Assembly: GCF_014199205.1 (NCBI RefSeq)
Contig: NZ_JACIJD010000027.1
Location: 1-47,275, forward strand
Source of the DNA: Muricoccus pecuniae
GTDB lineage: Bacteria > Pseudomonadota > Alphaproteobacteria > Acetobacterales > Acetobacteraceae
Direction of reading: 5' to 3'
Length of the DNA: 47,275 nt
The position numbers and the translations under genes were made by a program. The notes below the pieces were generated by a model. It made no database searches. It worked only from the letters and a program-made list of their open reading frames with translations, and was not told the DNA's origin. Of the stretch, positions 16,620-24,497 are shown one piece after another; the stretch's first letter is position 1, and every line of letters starts with the position of its first letter.

Positions 16620-17656
16620 TGCACGCCGCGGCACAACTGGATTTCGCCCTCGCCCCCGTGGCCGGCGCCCTGGCCGATCCGCGCACCGAGGAGCTGTGCA
16701 TCAACCACCCCGGCGAGTTCTGGCTACGCCAGGGCGGGCGCTTCGAGCGGCACGCCGCCCCCGAGCTGGACTTCGACATGCTGGAAGGCGTCGCCATCCT
16801 GGCCGGCGCCCTGCGGAACCAGAACGTCGGCGCCGAGCACCCGCTGTGCTCCACCGACCTGCCGACCGGCCACCGCCTGCAAGTCGTGCTGCCGCCCGCC
16901 GTGCCGCCCGGCACGGTCTCGCTGACCTTCCGCCGGCCGAGCGATTCCGTGGCCGCCCTGTCTGACCTGGCCGGGCGCTACGACACCTCCCGCTGGAACC
17001 GCTGGGACAAGCGCCGGGAACAGCGCCAGGCGGACAGCGCCGGGCTGCTGGAGCTGTTCGACGCGGGCGACGCCGTGGCCTTCTTCGGCGGCCTAGTGCG
17101 GGCGCGCCGCAACATCCTGTTCTGCGGCGCCACGGGCGGCGGCAAGACGACGCTGAGCAAGACCCTCACCTCCGAGATCCCGCGCACCGAACGCATCCTC
17201 ACAATTGAGGACGCGCTTGAGTTGGTCGTGCCACACGGCAACTCTGTCCGCCTGCTCTACTCCAAGGGTGGGCTGACCATGGGCGGCGTCACCGCCGACG
17301 CCCTGCTGCAAGCCACCCTACGGATGCGCCCCGACCGCGTGCTGCTGCAGGAACTGCGCGACGACGCGGCCTGGGTGTACCTGAACGAGGTGATGACCGG
17401 GCACCCCGGTAGCCTCACCACGATTCACGGCGCCGACGCGCCGCAGGCCATGCGCCGGCTGTTCAACCTGGTGAAGGGCACCCCGCAGGGCGCCACCTAC
17501 GGCGACGACACCCTGGCCGCGATGATCGGCAGCGCCGTGGACGCCATCGTGCCCCTGCACAATGACGCCGGCACCTACTCCATACGCGAGGTCTGGTTCG
17601 CCGATGACGCCGCCCGCCGCGGCGAGGTCGCCGCCGATCTGCTCCGCGCCGCCTAA
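16616..17656 (+). CDS. virB11: VirB11 hexameric ATPase
   Basis: A 346-aa traffic ATPase. The N-terminal domain (residues about 1-140) includes RTEELCINHPGEFWL. The RecA-like domain has Walker A GATGGGKTT near residue 170, an Asp-box-like TIEDALELVVP near 197, Walker B LLQELRDDAAW near 242, and the His-box GHPGSLTTIHG near 262. VirB11 switches the VirB4 base between pilus building and DNA transfer. I chose the ATG at 16616 that overlaps the preceding small gene; the adjacent ATG at 16619 is equally possible. Confidence 0.94.
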   Translation: MMHAAAQLDFALAPVAGALADPRTEELCINHPGEFWLRQGGRFERHAAPELDFDMLEGVAILAGALRNQNVGAEHPLCSTDLPTGHRLQVVLPPAVPPGTVSLTFRRPSDSVAALSDLAGRYDTSRWNRWDKRREQRQADSAGLLELFDAGDAVAFFGGLVRARRNILFCGATGGGKTTLSKTLTSEIPRTERILTIEDALELVVPHGNSVRLLYSKGGLTMGGVTADALLQATLRMRPDRVLLQELRDDAAWVYLNEVMTGHPGSLTTIHGADAPQAMRRLFNLVKGTPQGATYGDDTLAAMIGSAVDAIVPLHNDAGTYSIREVWFADDAARRGEVAADLLRAA

Positions 17657-17676
17657 CGCTGGACCGTCTTGGGAGG

Positions 17677-17690
17677 GCCCTGCATAGGGC
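17677..17690 (+). terminator. Weak hairpin after virB11
   Basis: The sequence GCCCT-GCAT-AGGGC forms a short perfect stem 20 bp downstream of the virB11 stop, in the 110-bp gap before virD4. The stem is only 5 bp and lacks a T-run, so it may at most attenuate transcription between the virB operon and virD4. Confidence 0.25.
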
Positions 17691-17766
17691 TGGAAGAGAG
17701 ATATACGATGGGCGCTGTACGTCTTGCGTCTAGCCGTCCAGCATCAGGTCGCCGGAGGCCGGGGCG

Positions 17767-19602
17767 ATGAGCGAACGTCGCCGCCTCCCCTCCCCCGGTC
17801 GCTTAGTGGCCTGGGGCCTGCTGCTGGCCATCCTCGCCCTGCTCTGGACCGCTGCGGCCTCGGCCGTGTTCCTGTGGGGCACCGGCCTGGTCCGCTACTT
17901 CCCGTTCCAGGGGACCGCCTGGATCGGCAAGTGGTGGAGCTACGCCCTGTTCGCGTCGCCCCACCCCATCGTCGGCCGATGGCTGATGTTCGGGGCCGGG
18001 GCGCCCACCGTGTTCCTCGGCCTGGTGATCTACCGCCTGGTGCAGCTTCGCGGCGGGCGCGTCACCCGCCCCGGCGAGGTCGTCCGCGGCAGCACCGACA
18101 ACCACGGGCACGCCGAGTGGATGAGCATGAAGGAGGCCCGTGACCGCTTCCCTGGCCCGCACCCCGACTTCGGGGGCGTGGTCGTGGGCGAGGCTTACCG
18201 GGTGGATCAGGACAAGGTGGCCAGGCTCGCCTTTGACCCGGAGCGGCGGGAGACCTGGGGCCAGGGCGGCAAGGCCGCGCTGCTGGTGGACCCCTGCAAG
18301 ATCGGCCCGACCCATAGCCTGGTGTTCGCCGGCTCCGGCGGCTTCAAGACCGTCTCGGCCGCCTCTACCCTGGTCCACTGGACCGGCGCCGCCGTCGTGC
18401 TCGATCCCTCGCGCGAGCTGGGGCCGATGCTGTCCGCGGCCCGCGCCGCCATGGGGCACAAGGTCGTCTCCCTGGAACCCGGCACGCCGGGCGGGATCAA
18501 CGTCCTCGACTGGATCGACGTGACCCACCCCCTCGCGGAAACCAACGTCCACGCCGTCGTGGGCTGGATCTTCGGAGAGGCGGAAGGCGGCAGCTCCGAC
18601 GCTGATAAGTTCTTCCGCAACTGGGGCAAGCAGCTCGTCGCTTGCCTGCTGGCGCATATGCTGTGGGACGACACCATGCCCGCGGAGGCCAAGACCCTCC
18701 GCACGCTCCGCGCCGGCATCGTCACCCCCGAGGACCAGATGCGCGACGTGCTGGAAGGCATCCACGCCGGGTCGAACAGCCCCATGGCGCGCGACATTGC
18801 CGGCACTATCAAGAAGATCGTCCCCGAGACCTTCTCGGGCATCTACGGCAATGCCACCGGCGACACCGCCTGGCTCTCCGTCGCCGCCTACGCCGATCTG
18901 GTGTCGGGCGGTACCGAGGGCGCGGAACCCTCCTGCGGCACCGCCGAGCTGACAGAGGGCAAGCTGACGGTGTTCCTGCAAATCCCGCTCAAGGTGCTGC
19001 GCGACACCCCCGCCGTCGGGCGCGTGCTCGTCGGCGCGTTGCTGAACGCGCTCTACGAGGCGGACGGCGCCGTGCAGGGCCGGGTGCTGTTCATGCTCGA
19101 TGAGGTCCGCCGCCTGGGGCCAATGAAGATCCTGGAGGTCGCCCGCGACGCCGGCCGGAAATACGGGATTACCTTGCAACTGCTCTACCAGGCCGAGGAT
19201 CAGCTCGTGGAACAGTGGGGCCGGCAGGGCCGCAACGCCTGGTTCGATAGCGTGAGCTGGCGGATGTATGCCGCCGTCCAGAACACCGACACCGCGAAGT
19301 CGGTATCGGACGCGGCCGGCGGGCACTCGGTCCTGGCCGAGAGCGAGGGCAGCAACGCCGGCAGTCAGGGCAAGGCCCTGGAAGTCGGCTCACGCTCCAA
19401 GGGCACCAGCATGAACCGGCACGAGATGGCCCGCGCCCTGATCCGGCCGGATGAGCTGATGCAGGACGTGCGCGGCGATGAGGCGTTCGTGTTCGCCCGT
19501 GGCTCCAAGCCGCTGCGCTGCGGACGCGCGATCTACTTCCGCCGCGCCGAGCTGCGCGCGGTGATCGAGGCCAGCCGCTTCCATAAACAAGCGGCGGAGT
19601 AG
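17767..19602 (+). CDS. virD4: VirD4/TraG type IV coupling protein
   Basis: A 611-aa coupling protein. Two N-terminal membrane helices (about residues 14-38 and 70-92) precede the cytosolic motor. The P-loop is AGSGGFKT near residue 193, a variant without the usual glycine before lysine that I recall as common in alphaproteobacterial TraG proteins. Walker B is VLFMLDEVRRLG near 438, followed by GITLQLLYQAEDQL. VirD4 hands the relaxase-DNA complex to the channel. It is separated from virB11 by 110 bp, so it may have its own promoter. Confidence 0.94.
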   Translation: MSERRRLPSPGRLVAWGLLLAILALLWTAAASAVFLWGTGLVRYFPFQGTAWIGKWWSYALFASPHPIVGRWLMFGAGAPTVFLGLVIYRLVQLRGGRVTRPGEVVRGSTDNHGHAEWMSMKEARDRFPGPHPDFGGVVVGEAYRVDQDKVARLAFDPERRETWGQGGKAALLVDPCKIGPTHSLVFAGSGGFKTVSAASTLVHWTGAAVVLDPSRELGPMLSAARAAMGHKVVSLEPGTPGGINVLDWIDVTHPLAETNVHAVVGWIFGEAEGGSSDADKFFRNWGKQLVACLLAHMLWDDTMPAEAKTLRTLRAGIVTPEDQMRDVLEGIHAGSNSPMARDIAGTIKKIVPETFSGIYGNATGDTAWLSVAAYADLVSGGTEGAEPSCGTAELTEGKLTVFLQIPLKVLRDTPAVGRVLVGALLNALYEADGAVQGRVLFMLDEVRRLGPMKILEVARDAGRKYGITLQLLYQAEDQLVEQWGRQGRNAWFDSVSWRMYAAVQNTDTAKSVSDAAGGHSVLAESEGSNAGSQGKALEVGSRSKGTSMNRHEMARALIRPDELMQDVRGDEAFVFARGSKPLRCGRAIYFRRAELRAVIEASRFHKQAAE

Positions 19603-19611
19603 GAGGGCAGT

Positions 19612-19836
19612 ATGTCCGACACCAAGGGTTCCAACCAATCCCACGACACCGCGCCGCGCCGGGCGGAAGAGTCGGCCTTAGCCGGCGCCAGATCGTCAAA
19701 GCTGGGGCAGGGGCAAGCCTCGGCTGCGACGCAATACTGGCAGAGCGTGGCCGCTGCCGGCCGGGCCGCGAAGCCGGCCGCCGCAGCGCCGACTGAAGCC
19801 GCCACGCCTGGCCGTCAACGCGGCGCGCGTGCGTAA
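19612..19836 (+). CDS. Small hydrophilic protein downstream of virD4
   Basis: A 74-aa protein with no recognised domain, 9 bp after virD4 and preceded by a GGAGG sequence. It is alanine-, serine- and charge-rich (SALAGARSSKLGQGQASAAT) and probably disordered. It is likely co-transcribed with virD4; its function is unknown. Confidence 0.55.
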   Translation: MSDTKGSNQSHDTAPRRAEESALAGARSSKLGQGQASAATQYWQSVAAAGRAAKPAAAAPTEAATPGRQRGARA

Positions 19837-19857
19837 GATAGACAAGGAAATTACCTT

Positions 19858-20082
19858 ATGAAGCTCGTTCTGTCTGCATCCGGCCTGGCCGCTGTCTATG
19901 GCTTCGGCATCCTGCCTGCCTCGGCGCGGGCGCCTCAACCCGTGCCCCAATGCACGGCAGTAGTCACCGGCCGTGACGGTCGGAACGTGGAGGCTGAACA
20001 GGTGGTCAATGCCCTGCGCGTGCAGGGATGCGCCGGCATTAAGCAGCAACGAGACCTCACGGGTCAGCGAGGCGCGGGTTGA
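19858..20082 (+). CDS. Small exported protein
   Basis: A 74-aa protein with a plausible signal peptide (MKLVLSASGLAAVYGFGILPASARA) and a short mature region holding two cysteines (QCTAVV and QGCAGI). An AAGGAA-type ribosome site sits 7-10 bp before the ATG. It follows the previous small gene by 21 bp. Function unknown; a periplasmic accessory to transfer is possible. Confidence 0.55.
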   Translation: MKLVLSASGLAAVYGFGILPASARAPQPVPQCTAVVTGRDGRNVEAEQVVNALRVQGCAGIKQQRDLTGQRGAG

Positions 20083-20098
20083 GCCGCTACGGGCTGTT

Positions 20099-20149
20099 GA
20101 CTTTTTTCCCGAAAAGTCGCCTTCTGTTGATTAGCGCAAAAATCAACAG
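20099..20149 (+). promoter_or_regulatory. Paired palindromes upstream of the XRE/ImmA operon
   Basis: Two inverted repeats lie immediately before the gene at 20158: GACTTTT (20099-20105) with AAAAGTC (20112-20118), and CTGTTGATT (20124-20132) with AATCAACAG (20141-20149). The half-site CTGTTGA also occurs directly at 20094-20100 and 20124-20130, 30 bp apart, on one DNA face. This layout fits an operator for the XRE-type repressor encoded two genes down, but binding is inferred. The first palindrome could also end transcription from the genes upstream. Confidence 0.6.
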
Positions 20150-20157
20150 GATCCGAC

Positions 20158-20823
20158 ATGACGGAGGCCGACAACCCGGTTGAGCGGTTCGTGGATGGCG
20201 AGTTTCCGGTTCGATTCCGTGCCTTCCTGCCGCCGGCCATGCGTCTCGCCTACGCAACTGTGGACACATTCATGGAGCAGGCGGATTTCCTGATGACCCC
20301 GAGCGGCCTGTTTCAGCGCGGCCAGCTCATCGTGAAGGCTGTCGAGCTACAGCTCTTCAAGTTAGCACGGAGCGGCAGCTTGCCGTTCGAGCCGAAGTGG
20401 GAAGAATATGCGTCTCCGACCGGCAAGCATCTCGTGCTGCACAGCCCGCGGTCACGTATCACGGTCAACCAAGTTTCGGAGCCTTCGTCGAAGCCTCGTC
20501 ACGCCAAGTTTCGTGAGAACTTTGGCCTGAACAATACGCGGTATCTGTGGCCGGAATGGAATGACGAGGCGGAGCGTTCGGACAGACTTCGCCATCTGCT
20601 GATCCTGCACGGGTATCAGGACCTCAACTTTGTCAACATCGGCTTCCCACATCCGACTAAGGATCGACTGCTGTATCGAACCGAAAACTTTGTCGATATG
20701 CCGCAGGTGATCGGCGGCACGGACGAGCGCGACGACAAGCGCGAGGGTCCCACCGAGGCCCCTGATCTTGAGCCGCTTGAGGACCTTGAGAAGTTTTTAC
20801 GTGATAACAAGCTGGATCGATGA
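20158..20823 (+). CDS. Uncharacterised partner of an XRE/ImmA-IrrE protein
   Basis: A 221-aa soluble protein with no domain I can name. Features seen: an acidic N-terminus, a helical segment MRLAYATVDTFMEQADFLM, the block RENFGLNNTRYLWPEWNDE and an acidic C-terminus (PDLEPLEDLEKFLRDNK). Its stop overlaps the start of the regulator-peptidase gene (ATGA at 20820-20823), so the two work as a unit. By analogy with other two-gene systems it may be the effector or toxin, or the substrate cleaved by the peptidase. Codon use is less GC-biased than in the virB genes. Confidence 0.75.
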   Translation: MTEADNPVERFVDGEFPVRFRAFLPPAMRLAYATVDTFMEQADFLMTPSGLFQRGQLIVKAVELQLFKLARSGSLPFEPKWEEYASPTGKHLVLHSPRSRITVNQVSEPSSKPRHAKFRENFGLNNTRYLWPEWNDEAERSDRLRHLLILHGYQDLNFVNIGFPHPTKDRLLYRTENFVDMPQVIGGTDERDDKREGPTEAPDLEPLEDLEKFLRDNKLDR

Positions 20824-21974
20824 CGAACGTAGTTTCCTTTCCGGATCGGGTGCGTGGTTTTGCTCCCGCACGGCTTATTGAGGCTCGGGTTGCGCTCCAA
20901 GCGTCGCGCGACGAGCTGGGGCGTGCTGTTGGGCTGACAGGCCAAGCAATTGGCTATTACGAGACGGGCGCGCGTAGGCCCGACATGGAAAAGCTGCTCT
21001 CGATCGCGGCCGCGCTTAGGCAGCCCGTCACGTTCTTCCTGCGCGAGGGGCGGCCCATGCCAGCCACCACTGGCACGCGGTTCTTCCGCAGCATCGGTCC
21101 CAAGAGCAACAAGCTTAATGCGTCGTTGGACGTAAAGACCAAGTGGCTGTGGGAGGTGGTAGACCGCATTGGCAAGCTCGTGCGTTTGCCCGAAGTGAAG
21201 TTGCCTTCGGTAGATCGTTCGCCGGGCGCGACTTCCTACTCGGACGAGGAAATCGCACAAATTGCTACCGCGACCCGCCGCCTTTGGGGGCTGGGTGACG
21301 GCCCGATTGCCAATGTCATAGCATTACTGGAAACGAACGGCATCATCGTTAGCCGCTATGAGATGGGGTCGGATAAAATCGATGCCTTCTCATGCTGGGT
21401 CGACGGCCGACCTCTGATTCTACTCGGATCAGATAAGGAATCCGCTTGTCGTTCCAGATTCGATGCGGCCCATGAGGTTGGACACATCATCCTCCACCAT
21501 GGCGCGGCGCAGGAGGATCTGAATGACAAGCGCATCCGCGACCGGTTGGAGGAGGAGGCGCATCGGTTCGCCAGCGAGTTCCTGTTTCCGCGTAATATGT
21601 TTCTGATTGAGTTCTATTCGACCCGTGCAGCGCACCTACAGGGGCTTAAGCGCCGGTGGGGCATGTCGATGCAGGCGATTGCACATTACGCTAAGGTGCT
21701 AGGCGCGATTGACGACAGTCAGTACGTCTTATTTCGGAAAACCGTCACTAAGAACCGATGGCTTAGAGAGGAGCCTCTGGATCGGGAAATCCCGATGGAA
21801 CAGCCAAAGATGCTGCTCAAGGCGATCAAGATGCTCGTTGATCGTGGGGCGCTGCCCCCCTCTGGCTTAGAATCTGAGAACGGCTTTTCGTTGGAGATGG
21901 TGCAGAGGCTATGCGGCGAACTGCCAGCGGCTTTGGCTCCGGTTGGTCCGTCACTCACGCTATTATCGTCGTAA
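20820..21974 (+). CDS. XRE-type regulator fused to ImmA/IrrE metallopeptidase
   Basis: A 384-aa two-domain protein. Residues about 15-72 form an XRE helix-turn-helix (LIEARVALQASRDELGRAVG, then AIGYYETGARRPD). The ImmA/IrrE peptidase domain has the zinc motif HEVGH at residues 218-222 and a downstream EEEAHRFASEFLFP that supplies the third ligand region. Related proteins (ImmA of ICEBs1, IrrE) cleave repressors when a signal arrives. Coupling to the 221-aa gene and paired palindromes upstream suggest a self-regulated stress or phage-sensing module; that role is inferred. Confidence 0.85.
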   Translation: MTNVVSFPDRVRGFAPARLIEARVALQASRDELGRAVGLTGQAIGYYETGARRPDMEKLLSIAAALRQPVTFFLREGRPMPATTGTRFFRSIGPKSNKLNASLDVKTKWLWEVVDRIGKLVRLPEVKLPSVDRSPGATSYSDEEIAQIATATRRLWGLGDGPIANVIALLETNGIIVSRYEMGSDKIDAFSCWVDGRPLILLGSDKESACRSRFDAAHEVGHIILHHGAAQEDLNDKRIRDRLEEEAHRFASEFLFPRNMFLIEFYSTRAAHLQGLKRRWGMSMQAIAHYAKVLGAIDDSQYVLFRKTVTKNRWLREEPLDREIPMEQPKMLLKAIKMLVDRGALPPSGLESENGFSLEMVQRLCGELPAALAPVGPSLTLLSS

Positions 21975-21978
21975 GGTG

Positions 21979-22002
21979 GGCGGGCGGGGAACCCCGCCCG
22001 CC
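21979..22002 (+). terminator. Strong GC hairpin after the XRE/ImmA gene
   Basis: GGCGGGCGGGG (21979-21989) and CCCCGCCCGCC (21992-22002) form a perfect 11-bp stem with a two-base loop only 4 bp after the stop codon. No T-run follows, so termination may rely on the stem alone, or the hairpin may protect the mRNA 3' end. Confidence 0.6.
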
Positions 22003-22165
22003 TCCGGGCTAGGTCTCTGGAGAGGCGTCTATGCCGATTGGGATATCGCCCGAGAACACTGGTCGCACCCCGGCGGCTTCCAGCGTCTGCCTCAGCACGC
22101 GGAGGTTAGCCGCCATTGGGGTTCGCTTCTCTCCCTCGAACCGGTCCGATGCCACACTTTCCGGC

Positions 22166-22698
22166 GTGGTGGAGATCGACGGCGCCTATGTCGGCGGCCA
22201 CACCCGCCGAGAGAACAAGAAGGCGGATCGCAAGGACCGGCGCCTTTCGGAGAACCAGTCCAACGTCGTCACTCCGGGGTTGTCCTTCGTGAGCGCGACG
22301 GGCGTACCCTGCCGTTCGTCGTGGCGCGCGAGGCGGACGGTGTGGCGCTTGCCCGCCAGCATATCGCGCCGGGTTCCGTGATTCATGCCGATGAGGCGGG
22401 CGGCTGGGACGTCCTGCACGCCTTCTACAACCTGCGTCGGATCAACCACTTCGTCGCATTCAGCCTCAACGCCGCCTGCACCAACCAGGCGGACAGCTAC
22501 TTCGCCCGCTTGCGCCGCGCCGAGTGGGGGCAGCATTACCACATCAGCGGACGATACCTCGCTGCCTACGCGGGCGAGATTGCATGGCGCGAGGACACTC
22601 GCCGTCAGCCGAACGGGGTGCTGCGCCAGCGCGCGACCGGCGCAGCGCTACGATACCCGGTGTCTCGGGTGTGGGCTGGGTACTGGCAGCGCGGCTAG
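22166..22698 (+). pseudogene. IS1595-family transposase remnant (frameshifted)
   Basis: Two frames together give the second half of an IS1595/ISXO2-type DDE transposase: VVEIDGAYVGGHTRRENKK in one frame up to about 22262, then VLRERDGRTLPFVV, IHADEAGGWDVLHAFYNL, RINHFVAFSLNAACTNQADS and VWAGYWQR in the other. The N-terminal half and at least one end are missing. The remnant separates the XRE/ImmA pair from the dGTPase module and marks a past insertion in the cargo block. Confidence 0.85.
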
Positions 22699-22872
22699 AT
22701 GCGCGCTCCCCGAGAAGTTGAGCGGCGAGTGCTCTAACCCAGCCCGACTAGGCGCGTTGACCGAAGCGCGCTATGCGATGCGGAGTACGCCATTCGTTAA
22801 GGCAGACTCGCAGAGAGTTGCCGAATCGAGTTAGATGCGCGCTCATTGTACGCGCCAGACGGGAGCCGTTCT

Positions 22873-23034
22873 ATGTCAGGCTATGCAGCCGTTAATGACG
22901 CTTTCCGCTTTGTGGAAAAGCAGGACACGCTCTTGAAGCAAGTCATTCGGATGCAGGCTGAAAAGGTTCGCCTTCAGGGAACAGCGGAGGCGAAGAAAGA
23001 GGGCGAGGCTTCTGGAGCCAATTCTGAGCGATAG
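22873..23034 (+). CDS. 53-aa protein preceding the dGTPase
   Basis: A 53-aa hydrophilic protein beginning MSGYAAVNDAFRFVEKQ, helical and lysine/glutamate-rich toward its end (RMQAEKVRLQGTAEAKKEGE). A GGAG-type ribosome site precedes the ATG. It ends 4 bp before the TTG of the dGTPase gene, so it is very likely co-translated. No domain recognised. It could be an inhibitor, sensor or leader for the dGTPase. Confidence 0.6.
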   Translation: MSGYAAVNDAFRFVEKQDTLLKQVIRMQAEKVRLQGTAEAKKEGEASGANSER

Positions 23035-23038
23035 GGGC

Positions 23039-24400
23039 TTGTTTTACCAAAAGGATGATTTCAGGCGATCTTTGTCCAAAAAGGACGATGAGGAGTGGCG
23101 TCCATCGTTCTTCCGCGATTACGGCAGGATCATCCATTCACCCAGCTTTAGGCGTTTGCAAGGTAAAACGCAGGTTTTCCCTGGGCATGAATCTGACTTC
23201 TTCCGTAATCGGCTAACGCATTCGCTCGAAGTAGCGCAGATTGCGGAAGGAATTGCCGATAGGCTGAATACTGAGCATCCAGAATTGAAAAAGATGGATG
23301 CAAGGCAGCGCATCGATACGCGCCTCTGCGCTGCAGCTAGCCTCATACACGATCTCGGTCATCCTCCGTTTGGACACAATGGTGAGCGCGCCCTTGATCA
23401 CGCCATGCACTCGCATGGTGGATTTGAAGGCAATGCACAGACGCTTCGGATCGTCACTAAACTTGAGCGTAAAGCTAGGGACGCCAATAATGTCCCATAT
23501 GGCCTTGATCTTTGCTATAGAACCCTTGCATCAATCCTCAAGTATGATTCGCTGATCCCCAGAGCGCGACCCGAGGGCGCAAAACTTTCAAAGGGGTATT
23601 ATCAGAGCGAGCGCGAGATTGTTTCTGAGATAAAGAAGCATGTCTTGGGTTCGTACGTGGTCCCAGACGGTGAGTTTAAGACCGTCGAGTGTGCGATTAT
23701 GGATATAGCGGACGATATTGCATATTCGACGTACGATCTTGAGGATTCACTTAAAGCAGGATTTTTAACGCCCGCTGCAATTTTGTCCTCTCCGCCGCGA
23801 TTGATGAATGATGTGGCGAAGAAGGTTAGCGACGAGCTTCAGAAGAATGTTACCGCGGTTGAGGCAATGGCCGTATTTGTTGAGATTTTTACTGATCCCA
23901 ACCAGAGAGTAGGCGATAAGGGCGATTTAGAGAAGTTTATTGATCAATACAACGCATATGATCAGCTGGCAAAGTCTGGCTATTTTCGCACACAGCTGTC
24001 GTCTCAGTTGGTTAAAGAGGCCATCGGATCGGTAACTTTGACGTACAATGCCGACTGTCCGGCAATGTCTAAGGTTCATCTGTCGGCGGAGGCAAAACTT
24101 AGAGTGGAGGTGCTGAAACAGTATACTTACTTAGCTACCATTTTCTCTTCGAGGGTCAAACTCCCTGAATACCGCGGATACGAAGTGGTAATGGGCATAT
24201 TCAAAGCCTTGGCCGGCCCCAAGGGACACCTACTTATGCCTGATGATGTTAGAGATCAGTACTACCTGTGCGGCGGTGACATGGACACGGAAATGAGACT
24301 TATATGCGACTTTGTGGCTGGCATGACCGATCGATATGCGATGGAGTTCTATGGCCGTCTGCACTCGGATGGGCCGCAAAGCATGTTTAAGCCAATCTAG
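23039..24400 (+). CDS. dgt: dGTP triphosphohydrolase-like HD-domain protein
   Basis: A 453-aa dNTP triphosphohydrolase. The HD-domain metal and substrate motifs are present: RRLQGKTQVFP near residue 38, RLTHSLEV with H61, IHDLGHPPFGHNGE with H104-D105, and IMDIADDIAYSTYDLED near 220. The reaction is dNTP to deoxynucleoside plus triphosphate. dGTPases are known to act in antiphage defence by draining nucleotides, but housekeeping versions also exist. It starts with TTG and is clearly AT-richer than the plasmid backbone, which suggests acquisition. Confidence 0.88.
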   Translation: MFYQKDDFRRSLSKKDDEEWRPSFFRDYGRIIHSPSFRRLQGKTQVFPGHESDFFRNRLTHSLEVAQIAEGIADRLNTEHPELKKMDARQRIDTRLCAAASLIHDLGHPPFGHNGERALDHAMHSHGGFEGNAQTLRIVTKLERKARDANNVPYGLDLCYRTLASILKYDSLIPRARPEGAKLSKGYYQSEREIVSEIKKHVLGSYVVPDGEFKTVECAIMDIADDIAYSTYDLEDSLKAGFLTPAAILSSPPRLMNDVAKKVSDELQKNVTAVEAMAVFVEIFTDPNQRVGDKGDLEKFIDQYNAYDQLAKSGYFRTQLSSQLVKEAIGSVTLTYNADCPAMSKVHLSAEAKLRVEVLKQYTYLATIFSSRVKLPEYRGYEVVMGIFKALAGPKGHLLMPDDVRDQYYLCGGDMDTEMRLICDFVAGMTDRYAMEFYGRLHSDGPQSMFKPI

Positions 24401-24497
24401 GCCATCAATCACTTAGCCCCCTTCCAAAGCACAAATTGACCCGTTCCCTGCACCGATTTGACGACCCCATTCCACAACGGTAGCAGCGCCAAGCGCG

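Noticed and set aside
18655-18660. CATATG inside virD4, and others inside dgt near 23498 and 23957
   Set aside because: They lack the spaced TGRCC half-site that defines the partition motif, so they are chance hexamers.
21943-22165. Extension of the IS1595 remnant or a separate gene before 22166
   Set aside because: Translation in all frames gives no transposase-like blocks here, so I limit the remnant to the recognisable part.
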